From Sindora glabra (Eukaryota; Streptophyta; Magnoliopsida; Fabales; Fabaceae), in NCBI GenBank assembly GCA_020226215.1, contig CM035235.1, positions 73,433,283 through 73,497,282 on the forward strand: a DNA stretch of 64,000 nucleotides, written 5' to 3'. Below, piece after piece: positions 45,200-55,929 of this stretch (the first letter of the stretch is position 1; each line of letters starts with the position of its first letter). The notes beneath the pieces are model-generated. The model ran no database searches and was not told where the DNA came from. It saw only the letters and a list, made by a program, of their open reading frames with translations. The position numbers and the translations under genes are program-made.

Positions 45200-46890
45200 C
45201 ACAATATACTGTTTAGATATTACATGTTATCTAGCTTATACCAATATGTCATCAAACTGAGCATAGTCCGAAGCAATGCATAGTGGTAATCTGAAGGAAA
45301 GGGTTTTCATTGTAAATTTCAAGGTTAGAAGTGTCATGACACGTCTCATTGGCTGGATGGATAAGTTACATGATTGTGCCCAGTTTGTCGACATAACCCA
45401 CATCTTTGAGGTCTTGATGGACTTTCTCTCCAGTCTATTTCATTTCTTATACGTGTAAAACGGGGACGGCTACTTGCTCGCATTTGCCCAGAATCTGGTA
45501 CAAGTATTGATCCATTTAATGGTGGCCAGTGTTCTATACCGTCGATTTATTGAAACTCATAACTATAAGTATTCAGCATTATCTCTAGTTGGAATACAGG
45601 ATCAACAAACTCTAATGGATCTAACATGACCTTCGCACATGCTGGTAAGGCCAATACTCGACTTAAAATTCGCCACAATTACATATTCGCTGGCCCAAGC
45701 TAACCTTGCATGTTTGACTAAACTATTTTCATGTCAGATCATATAACTCATCCACCTCGAAACAATGACTTCTTGGATGAACACATTTGGGTTTTCAGTT
45801 ACCATGGCCACAATGTAGGATGAAATTACATCTGTGTCTAATTTTGGATGATCTCGAGAAAGAGAGGCAAATACACATGTGTGAGACACATTGTATTTTG
45901 ATATCTACCAGAAATTCTCTCTAAGCTTATGGCATACTTTAATCCTCCGATTGCACTGTATACCATAGTGAGGACACTGCTATTCTTTATACTTGGCCAA
46001 AAAGTAGTACACGTAAAATGTGTGGTGAGTTCGAATTGAGTATATCTTTATTGCGTGGTGAAATGCCTTCTACTCCATATATCGCAAACCCACATATGGC
46101 TCTTAGTTGTCATTCATATTTATGTCGTGTCCCACTTCAAGGTAATCATGATTGACAACAGCTTCTACATTTAGTCATGAAAAAAAGGTAGCAGTTGATT
46201 TCATGTACAAACTTTCAGGTGTTGTTGGGAGTGTATTGGTGACATCTTCTCCGTCATCGTCATCATTGTCACTGTCATCATCACCACCATCATCACCACC
46301 AAACTTTTCAGGAGCATCGTCATGTGGATCTTCCTCTCCAAATTCATCCACGATGTCCTTTGTTTCCTTTAGGGAGGAAAGGGAGTGAGATAAGCAATAG
46401 TTTTACTGAGAAAAATATGGTTCTAGAACGTAATCAACAATAAGGCTGTAAAACTGCTGACCATAATCAATCTGCCTATTCATTGGTTCTACGTTGGCCA
46501 GATACGAGTTATAATATGAGGGCCCTTCATTAGTATCGTTAAGTTAGCTGGTAGACTATAACATGTATGGAGCACTTGCATCAACTGGTTGACTTGCTAT
46601 GTTTAAATCAAATCTCACTATTGAGATATGTGCATACACTTCTAGATAGGACAGTTGAGTAGAAAACCTCACATTCACTTCCCATATCCGTTAAATATCA
46701 TTATCGTCTTTTAACTCATACATCTTATACCGTGTCGACTTCAGCGAGAGCGGATGTCTATATATCAACTTGGTTACGACTTAATTTTCATTAAGTTGTA
46801 GCTTTCACCTCACTAGGTTTTTTTAACGCATCTAGGACTTAAATGTATCGCCTTAATTCAATTCATATTTCTCCATTCGTATTAATACAA
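45200..46890 (-). pseudogene. Mutator-like (MULE) transposase relic lacking its catalytic core
   Basis: On the minus strand the order is: an N-terminal PB1-like region with YRHPLSLKSTRYKMYELKDD (near 46740), an acidic linker (DEFGEEDPHDDAPEKFGGDD near 46300; its antisense reads as a Ser-rich frame), the MULE N-terminal domain (AFHHAIKIYSIRTHH, NFWQISKYNVSHTCV near 46050-45870), then, after only a short degenerate stretch, the C-terminal RPRFTRIRNEIDW and a CCHC knuckle RCGLCRQTGHNHVTYP (near 45430-45350; the last Cys is Tyr). The DDE catalytic domain normally between these parts is missing, so this is an internal-deletion derivative. Many stops are present. It is followed by the plant-mobile-domain gene on the same strand. 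Confidence 0.75.
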
Positions 46891-48229
46891 ATATTTTTAT
46901 CTCTGGTACTCATTCTGATTCCTACAGTAGTCAAATTTAGAAGTCATGTCTAGAGATAAATTTAATAATTATTGAAATATGTATCATAATTACAAAGATA
47001 ACTATAGGCAAGTATTATTATGTAATTACTCGTAATACACTCGGTAATTACTTCACATGTCAATCCTATCTATTTACTTACACATATATTATTTCAATCC
47101 ACTTAAATTTTGTAGTTCAACAATTGATTAACTTCGTACAATGCTACATTCAGATACATGTGTAGATTAAGAACCTTAGAAGACCTTTGACTTTCTCCAT
47201 TTTTATAAGTTTTTTATGCACTAGAAAAATTAATTATTTTTAAGTTTTAGGAAGAGATAATTTTAAATATACTTGATTATCGATAAACATGAATTTTTGG
47301 TTTGTATTTTTATTTAATATTAGTAATAATAATAATGTTTCACTGTTATAAAATATTCATATAAGTAAAAAAAGAACATGCCCAAAAATAATAGCTTACA
47401 ATAAAGGTGATTACATCAAAATAAATAACCAATGTGATAAGTATCATAATTAATATAATAAATTAATTAATAACTTAGTACTTTAAAAATTTTATTTAAA
47501 AAATTAAATATTTGGCCATTATAATAAAATAATCAATATTCATAATAGAATTCTAACTATTGTTACAAAAGATAATAAGCAAATAATTTAAACAAAATTT
47601 AAATAATAATAGTGCAAAATTATTAGCAATTAAACTTGATTATTAAAATAATAATGTTAGTAAATATACAATGTTCAACAAACTAAAAAAACTTAATTAT
47701 ATTAATAAAAAACTTATCAGAAATATTATTATTATAAAATCAATACAATAGAAAATACAATTAATAATAATTAGCTCAAAATTTATTTCATTTTTAGTGA
47801 TTATTATAATATAGTTAATTAATATTTAAATACTGAAAGAATTTTAACTATATCTTAATAATACTATTAACATTTACCTAATAGATAGATAATACTTTTG
47901 AATATTATTTGATATTAAATATATATTAAATATTACAAAAATATTTTATTATATTAATAACTTTATATTTATTATTTTTAATTTTATAATATTTTTATTT
48001 CATTAATGTTTAGTAATATTAATAATATATTTTTTATTATTATGGTTCGTTATTAAACTAAAATTAATAATTAATATCACTGGGATAGGGATGATATTAA
48101 TTACTATTAATTTTTTGAAACCCAAAGTTTACATTACTCGGTAGTGTTTAGGCTAAGAATAATATAATTAAAAAGAAGAAATAAAAAATCTAAGATATTA
48201 CAGAAGGTATAAAATCTTGATAAATATTT
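46891..48229. other. AT-rich DNA beyond the MULE relic
   Basis: Very AT-rich with no gene seen. The MULE terminal inverted repeat on this side should lie within the first few hundred bases but could not be recognised. Confidence 0.4.
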
Positions 48230-49330
48230 TAATTAATTCATATTAAAACAAGGGTTACTTCAGTATTTTATGTATTATAATATTATTCTAATGGTTAAAA
48301 AGTTAAGGTTAATATTGTACACTTTTAATATTTTTTTTTATTTTTAGGTGAGAACCTACATTATTTTAATTATTTCTAAATTACCTTAACTTATTTGTGT
48401 AATATCTATCTTACTTATATAATTATTTATTCTTAATAAAAATACTTTAATAAAAGTTAATTTTATTATAAATAAAAATTAATAATATACTCAGATATTT
48501 TAATAATAAATTTTTTTAAATAATATAAGTATATTAAAACAACAACTCCTTTAGCATTTTTTATTTCATAATTTTATTTTAAAGGTCAATAAGTTGAGGA
48601 AAATATTATACATTTTTAATATTTTCTTTCTTACTTTTAGCCTAAACCCTATATTATTTCAATTATTTCTAAAATACCTTAACTTATCTGTGCAGTATTT
48701 ATCTTAATTATATAATTTTTTTTCTTAATCAAAATAATTTTATAAAAGTTAATATTATAATAGATAAAAATTAATAATATACTCAAGTATCATAGTAATA
48801 AAAAAATTAAAATAATATAAGCATATTAAAACAAGGACTATTTTAGTATTTTTTATTTTATAATATTATTTTAAAGGTCAATAAGTTAAGGATAATACTG
48901 TATACTTTTAATATTTTCTTCATTACTTTTAGGTGAGCACCTGCATTATTTCAATTATTTCTAAATTATCTTAACTTATCTATGTAATATTTATCTTAAT
49001 TATATAATTATTTATTCTTAATTAAAATAATTTTATGAAAGTTAATTTTACTATAAATAAAAATTAATAATATACTCAGATATCATAATAATAAAAAAAT
49101 GTAAACAATATAAGCATATTAAAACGATAATTCCTTCAACATTTTTTATTTTATAATATTATTTTAAAGGTAAATAAGTTAAGGATAATATTATATATTT
49201 TTAATATTTTTTTCTTTACTTTTAGGCGAGTACCTACATTATATCAATTACTTCTAAATTATCTTAACTTATCTGTGTAATATTTATCTTAATTATATAA
49301 TTATTTATTCTTAATCAAAATAAAATTACA
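48230..49330. repeat. AT-rich tandem repeat, four units of about 292 bp
   Basis: Equivalent positions (AAAGGTCAATAAGTT or variants) fall at 48290, 48581, 48873 and 49166: spacings 291, 292 and 293 bp. Units also share TTTTTAATATTTTCTT, ATTTCTAAATTA, TTATATAATTATTTATTCTTAAT and ATTAATAATATACTCA. A partial further copy (ATATACTCAGATATC onward) lies at about 49592-49655. Variation between units is mainly substitutions and short A/T indels. No coding potential was seen. Confidence 0.9.
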
Positions 49331-50250
49331 TATATTTTAATATTTATTCTTGATTAAGTTAAGATTTATAATTTGTAAAAATATTTTAAAAATCTCAAAG
49401 TATAACATTTTACTTTCAATTGATATTTCTCAATAATAATTTATTATTAACGAATATTACTATTTTTTTAAAGATCTGCAAGTATTTGAATTTTTTATTC
49501 TCTTTTTTAATAATGCACAACTGACAAGCATAATAATTAAAATCATAATGATTTGCACAACATGCATCTAGTTAGACTAGCAGCATAATAATATACTCAG
49601 ATATCAAAATAATAAAAAAAATTAAAATAATATAAGCACATTAAAATAATACATACAAGCATAATAATAAAAATAAATTAAAACAATATAAATACCATAA
49701 CATGTTGTTAACGTTATTTAATTCAAACATAGTCGTAAAATATATAATTAAATGAAATAATAACAATCTAGTTACAATGCCTACTAATAATGCCAATTAT
49801 AGTGAGGAAATACTTGTAAAAAATATTATACTAAACATATATTATACTTTCATATAATATGAAAATATTAAATAATACTTAAACTAGGAGATTCTATTTT
49901 CTAAATAATCTTACTTGTATAACGAACTTTCCAAATAATACGACCACTGCTAAAGATCTGATTTTGGGTAGTTAATGGAAAGCAATTATTGTTGAGGAGA
50001 AGGTGTTTTACAGAAGGATCGCTAGGGAGGAGGTTTTTTTCTTTTTGTGGTGTGAGGGTGCCAATGGCTGTTGGGAAGGGGGATTTTTGTAGGGAGTGCG
50101 CATGGTCATGGGAGAACAGTGGTGTGACATGTGGCAACTAGGGGTGCTTGGTCGGTCACTAAGGAACATGTCCCCTGACACATGGTAGCTCGAGAGAGAG
50201 GCTTGGGACACGTAGCAAGTTGGGGTGTGCTGGCGAATCACAAGAATGGG
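49331..50250. other. AT-rich DNA passing into a GC-richer block
   Basis: No gene is supported. From about 49960 the composition rises, with several short related phrases (ACATGTCCCCTGACACATGG, GTGACATGTGGCAACT). Minus-strand frames of 77-78 codons here overlap one another and show no domain. Confidence 0.4.
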
Positions 50251-50254
50251 CTAA

Positions 50255-50341
50255 GCGTGATCAGAACCTAATCACGCAGCCTGACCCAACGTGATCAGGC
50301 CTGATCACATTACGTCATAGTGCGTCAAGTTCTGATCACGC
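50255..50341. repeat. nested palindromes with repeated TGATCA cores
   Basis: GCGTGATCAGAAC (50255-50267) is perfectly inverted at 50329-50341. Between them, GTGATCAGGCCTGATCAC (50291-50308) is an 18-bp perfect palindrome. Further TAATCACG and TACGTCA pieces repeat the theme. The 87-bp block could fold into a cruciform. Confidence 0.9.
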
Positions 50342-50493
50342 CCAACTCATCACCGTAATCAGCAATTTTTTTAAAAAAAAATTATTTTAAGCATTTGGGT
50401 AAATAGAATTGGTGGCGCAATGTTTCGGTCATATCTTTTCCCAAGAGCAACATAACGGTAAAAAGGCCCATATCAACAACTAGCTTCCATTCA

Positions 50494-51125
50494 TTGTTAA
50501 CAATAGCTGCTCCTTCCATCTTCCACTTTTCTCCCCTCTTCCTGGCCCTGTTTTCAAATCCCTGCCTCTCTGTATCTGAACCGCAACCCACATTCAATGG
50601 CTCTTTCAAACCGGATTGCAGTTGCACCAACAACCACCCATTCCCCCAACACTTAATAGGAGGTGGTTTGGGTGAGTACTTCATCAGCGTGAAAGCAATC
50701 AAGATTGATGCCAAAGCCGTTGAAATCAAGCCACCTTCTTTGTTTTCCTTTGACAGCAAAGGATATGGGGGCACCAAAAATAGTACCATGAATCGTTATA
50801 GTGTGTTACATAACACAATTTACATACCCTTTGTTAGGAATTTTGTGAAGAAAGTTTTGGACAGGAAGATGAAGAGAGTGGCTTCAGTGGCACCATTTGA
50901 AGCATGCTTTGGTTCATGGAGTATTGGCAACACAATGACTGGGGCAGCACAATGACTGGGCTAAATGTGCCAGTCATAGATCTGGTGCTTGAAGGACGGG
51001 TGCAATGGACAATTTCTGGGGCCAAATCAATGGTATTTGTTAAGCAAAATGTGGCATGTCTTGGATTTGTGGATGGAGGAAAAGAGCCAACAATGTCTTC
51101 AGGCCACATTTCATTGGGAGAATAA
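50494..51125 (+). pseudogene. xylanase-inhibitor / basic 7S globulin (EDGP)-like gene fragment
   Basis: The frame from 50494 reads into EYFISVKAIKIDAKAV, FVKKVLDRKMKRVASVAPFEACF; the continuation from about 50950 reads NVPVIDLVLEGRVQWTISGA, then VACLGFVDGGKEP. These are hallmarks of the C-terminal half of extracellular aspartic-protease-like inhibitors (TAXI/EDGP family), which bind cell-wall hydrolases without protease activity. It is broken: the N-terminal catalytic-like lobe is missing, a CACAATGACTGGG duplication at about 50932-50962 shifts the frame (first frame stops at 50955), and the end is cut at 51125 before the usual C-terminal strand. The sequence upstream of GGGLGEYF does not match the family in length, suggesting an internal deletion there. 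Confidence 0.8.
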
Positions 51126-51362
51126 ATCATCGTTTTATTTCTCTTTCATGTAAAATAAAGGTTCGTGTAAATTTAAATTTTGAAGTCGGTTGATGTTAAT
51201 AAATTTGTGTTCAGGATATGTTTGAAACTTTGACGCTAGATTCGGACTTAAAAATAGTTTTTAGTTTATTTAATTTATTAAGATTGAATATTAAATCAAA
51301 CCGAAATGGTTGAATTTATGCAACTATTTTTATTTTATTGTAATAAAATAAAATTTTATTGA

Positions 51363-51364
<2 letters not shown>

Positions 51365-51421
<57 letters not shown>
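51365..51421. repeat. (AT)n microsatellite, about 28 units
   Basis: Uninterrupted alternating TA over 57 bp, about 240 bp after the pseudogene. Confidence 0.97.
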
Positions 51422-51423
<2 letters not shown>

Positions 51424-52080
51424 AGTGTATAAGCATTTTGTACAATGTAGAGGGAGTTTTTCACCTTATAAAGATTAATAATTTGTTTATAATTATATGA
51501 ATAGTAATTTATTTAATACACATATAAAATTGAAAATTTGAATTTACGATATGAGGAGAATAAGTTATCTAAAAAAACATTGCATACTACTGTACCATTA
51601 AAAATATTAATAAGGATCAATAATTTTTTTTTATCCCACTCAATATAGTACGTAAGATTTGAGGATTATATCCGTGATTAAAATTTTATTGCATATCCAG
51701 AGAAAAGGCATGTTTCATACTCTCAAAAGGTAGATGGACACAATTTTTAGAAGTACAAAAAAGCATTTAGAACAAACAAATATTAACTTTTTCGAACTTC
51801 CTTTTTATCCATTTCAAACTTTTGTAAAGAGCAAAATTCCTACCAAAATGGAACAGGTCATTTGAATTTAGTCTACCGTGCCATTTGATTGGCGGAATTT
51901 TTTTATATATTTTGAAAATTATTCAAGAGATGTAAAACTTTCGTATTTAGTTTAAATTTTAAAAAAATATTTTTTTAAGAAGGGAAATATCTTATATTAT
52001 CATGAAAAAAATATTTAATTAATATAAATTTATTATTTAACCCATCATATCACTTATCATAATTAATTATTATTTATTAT
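51422..52080. other. AT-rich intergenic DNA
   Basis: No gene or structured repeat recognised. Confidence 0.5.
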
Positions 52081-52084
52081 TATC

Positions 52085-52440
52085 TATGATTGATAATCAT
52101 CGTTTCTTGGTGACCACCGTTAATTATTGCTCATTTCTCATAAATATCATTGGCCTCGCTCACTATTAGAAATCATTGTCCAATATCACCGCTAATTGTT
52201 GGTGACTATTATTGATCATCACCTACTATCAATAATTATCATTTATTTTTATGCATTAGTGGTAATCATCATCCACCACTGCTCATTATACAGTTGGTCA
52301 CTATTTATTATTGGTGGTTACTATTAATAATTATTATTCATCATTGCTCATTGTCAATAATTACTATTTACTGTTAGCGATCATCAATAACTATTATCAA
52401 TCGTTAGTTATTATTCATATTCAATAACAACCGGCCATTA
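52085..52440. repeat. degenerate minisatellite
   Basis: Irregular, diverged repetition of short phrases such as ATTATTGCTCATT, CAATAATTACTATT, GGTGACTATTATT and AATCATCATC for about 350 bp. No fixed period could be set by eye, and both strands are full of stops. Confidence 0.55.
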
Positions 52441-54805
52441 CTTATTTTTTTTAATTAGTAATTTAAAAATACTTTTAATAAAAATATTTTTAAGTATTAT
52501 ATAATATTTTTAAATATTTAAAATAATTAAAATATAATATTATAATATTTTAAAAATAATTCTAATCAAAATAAATATAGTAATATTATCTTTTTAAGAA
52601 TTAACTTTTTTAAAAATTACTAATTTAAAAATATCAAAATTGTTGAAGATGTCAAATTTTGTGAATCTAATGTCATCTAAAATATTGAACCAGACATGAT
52701 CAAAGGGTCGGAACCTTGATAGAATATGATCTGAATGTCAGATGCAGACCTAACCTCCAAGCCCGAAATCAGGCCGCACTGGGCAACGAAAGTGCAAGCG
52801 AAACCAGACATCCTTCATGTGCATATCGTGTGATTTTTCTTGAATCTAGGTTTCTTGTATGGCTAGCTTGTTTCTGCCTTTGTTATGTGGTAGTTTGAGG
52901 TGTCACGATGTATTTTTTCAATCGATAAATTCTTTCATATATTAAATATTTAATGGTTTATATTAAAATTTATATTTTTCAAATAAAAAATATTTAATTT
53001 AATAATTTATAATTTACTAATAAAATTAATTTATATATATATTAAGTTTTATTCGTTGCATGATAGAATTTTTTTTTTCTGGTTGCTACTGTTTCTTTCT
53101 GAGGTGTACGCTGTCTTCTGGTTTCATGTAAGTTCTGGTTTTGGGTCAGCCTCTTGTGGCTTCGGAGTGTTGGTTTTTGTCCTAGGCTCTTGACCCTGTC
53201 TTTGCTTGGTGTATCTTATTTGCAAGCTCAAGTATTTAAAGTCATTTTTTTTTATAAATTTAGGAGAAGAGAGAGAAACGTAAGAAAATATGTATATGTA
53301 TGTCTCAAGAATGTGAAGCCCCATGTAATTCGCAAATCTTTTTCTTTCCTGTTGACGTCAAAAAAAAAATTCTTATTCAAAAATAAGATAGAATGCCTCT
53401 TTATGTGTGGCCTTCTTTTGGTTGCACTTATTTGATAACCAAAAACTCAACAAAAAGAAAATACACATTATTAACTTAAAATTTAGACAAATGAGGAAAA
53501 TAATACAAAAATTTAAAAATGCTACATTAAACCCGCTTAAGTTTTTTTAAATAAAGTGAAATTGTTAAGTCCTTGGTGAAGATTGATGGCAAAGACCTCA
53601 TCTCACATCTCCCTTCTTCCTCCTTCTTGTCCATCATGCTTGCCAGAATTTATATCTATTGATAGGAACAGAATTCGAGAGCAACTAGTTTATATATTTT
53701 CAACTAAAAAGGGAAAGACAATTAGATTTAATCATGACATTGCTAAGTTATAAAATTTGTCAGATAAGGATTACATCAAAATTATTCTAAGATGTCTTTA
53801 TACAAAATTTATTTGATATAAAAGGAAAAACGTAAGTCCAGAACAAAAAGGTTAACTTCGATATATAGCAATCTTATACATGAACAAAAATATCTTATGA
53901 ATTATGATTGTGATATAATTCATATAAAAAGAACAAAATTAAAGAAGAAAATAATGATAATTTTGTAGAATTTGACAGCATAAAATCATGTAAGCATATT
54001 CTAAAATTTTACTCGAAACTCATTAACTGAAATTTGCATGAAAATATTTTGAATAATTCTTGTGAAGAACTCTCGGAAACCTTTATAACTCAGGTCAATT
54101 ATAATTAAATTGATTTGACTTTTACCTTTATGATTAAAAGTGTATAAGTTAGTTTTTTCTTAACGATGGATTAATTGTTCTGTCTTTTCAAATTTTAATA
54201 TGCAATGGATTTAAATTTTTATTAAATCTATAATGACATTCACAAAAAGTTTTACACTTGTAATATGATATAATAATGATAGAAAGAAAAAGAGACCATC
54301 CAAAATCATCCAAAATAAGTTTATAACTGAAATTTTGAGTTAAAATTAAGGGAGAGATTAAGATACATTGCCAATATGATAATATAATAATATATTATTA
54401 GATTTAGTTGCACATTAAATTTATTTTATCTAAAAGGCAAATGTGGTTTGTTATATAATGGTATATCAATCGTTAAATTTGGTAGTACACGTATACTATT
54501 ACATTACTAATACACTATAATTATCTTCCAAAATTAATTATTTTAATATAAATCATATTAAATTATGAATGCTACAAGTTTTAAAAATGGTTTTTGAAAT
54601 TGAATCACAAATATTTTGTATTTATTGAATTGAACTATATAAATTTAGTTTATTATTTCATATTTAATGATAAATTTTAATTTGTATTTAAAATCCAATT
54701 TGGGCATTACCTTAAATTAAAGCTTATACTTGTAAGTCCTATAAATGATGAAGCTCATCATCACTCCGTCCTCAGGCGCCCGCCAATAAGAGCAGAACTG
54801 GTAAT
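52441..54805. other. intergenic DNA without recognisable genes
   Basis: Mostly AT-rich. A mixed-composition stretch at about 52690-53430 contains short frames of 60-93 codons with no recognisable domain. The last 60 bases before the copia element are GC-richer and continue, across that element, into the 61739-62089 sequence. Confidence 0.4.
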
Positions 54806-55254
54806 TGTTAGAATTTTAGGATTCACAAAATAATTTAATATTCACACAACTATAAATTCATAAAAAGGAGTACAAGAATTACACAAATAAAATAAAAAAT
54901 TTTTTGAATTACCTGACCCTCCTGTTACTTCCATAATGTCAGATAGAGAAATTGGTTGAATCACTACCCACATGTCCTCAGGTGAGTCTCAGAGAGAATT
55001 GTAAATAACAGATTGCAATGTGATGGGAGATTGCAGCTCACCTTATAAGGAGGTGAATAGGGATCCTAACCCTAATTAAAACCTAATTAGGATTAATTGG
55101 CCCATCACAATTAATCTAGAATAGGGTATATGCACACATTTTAGAGTTTTAATATAATACAAAGTTTAGACATTATTATTATATTCATGACATTGAATTT
55201 ATATTTAATTCAAACATATATTAAAATATGTTAGTCCACAAAATTTATTTTACA
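54806..55254 (-). repeat. 3' LTR of the copia element
   Basis: 449 bp, TGTTAG...TTTTACA on the plus strand; homologous end to end with 61290-61738. It holds on the minus strand an ATG at 54934 followed by seven codons and a splice-donor-like G|GTAATT (donor 54912-54911). Confidence 0.95.
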
Positions 55255-55270
55255 ATCTCCCACTTGGACA
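55255..55270 (-). other. polypurine tract of the copia element
   Basis: Minus strand reads CCAAGTGGGAGAT directly before the 3' LTR, the standard position and form of the plus-strand primer in plant copia elements. Confidence 0.85.
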
Positions 55271-55929
55271 ATCACATTTTAATACATAATTTTGAATTAC
55301 AATATGTGGCCACAATTAAACAATATCATTAATATAATTCATACCATTATAACCATTGGTTAAATATGAGATTTTATTAAATGCATATCTGATCATCCGA
55401 TAGGGTTGAAAAGATATACATATATGAAATACCCATTCCAAAAGACCAAACAATATAAAATGTATGCATAATCAATATATACAAAATGATTCGTGTATCT
55501 ACCCAAGATGCTTTACAATAGTTTAAGACAGGGTCTTAATGTCTCCTTATATTGTCATAATACGATAAGTGTACTTTTTAATATAATAAAATGACAATAT
55601 TATAAAATCTTGAGATTAACATAATTTTAGTTTCAAAATACACAAGTACTCCCACTAACCCAAAATATGAAAAGATTCAATAAGACCCATATTTAAGACA
55701 TGTGTTTTAAATATTCCTACAGTTAGGCCTTTGGTTAATGAGTCTGCAAGTATACAATTTATCGAAACATGTTCAATATGAGTAAGATGCTCGTGTGTCT
55801 TCTCTCTCACAAATTGATATTTCATATTAAAATATTTGTACGGGCATAACTTTTATTGTTTTGAAAGAAGCTAACAGTAGCAGTATTGTTGCAATAAATA
55901 GTTAAGAGTTTTGAAATACTTTCTATTAA

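Noticed and set aside
46152..46388. Ser-rich plus-strand frame
   Set aside because: It is the antisense of the acidic linker of the MULE transposase relic, whose flanking domains read on the minus strand.
50382..50789. Minus-strand frame of 135 codons
   Set aside because: It overlaps the plus-strand inhibitor-like pseudogene, which has recognisable family motifs; the minus frame has none.
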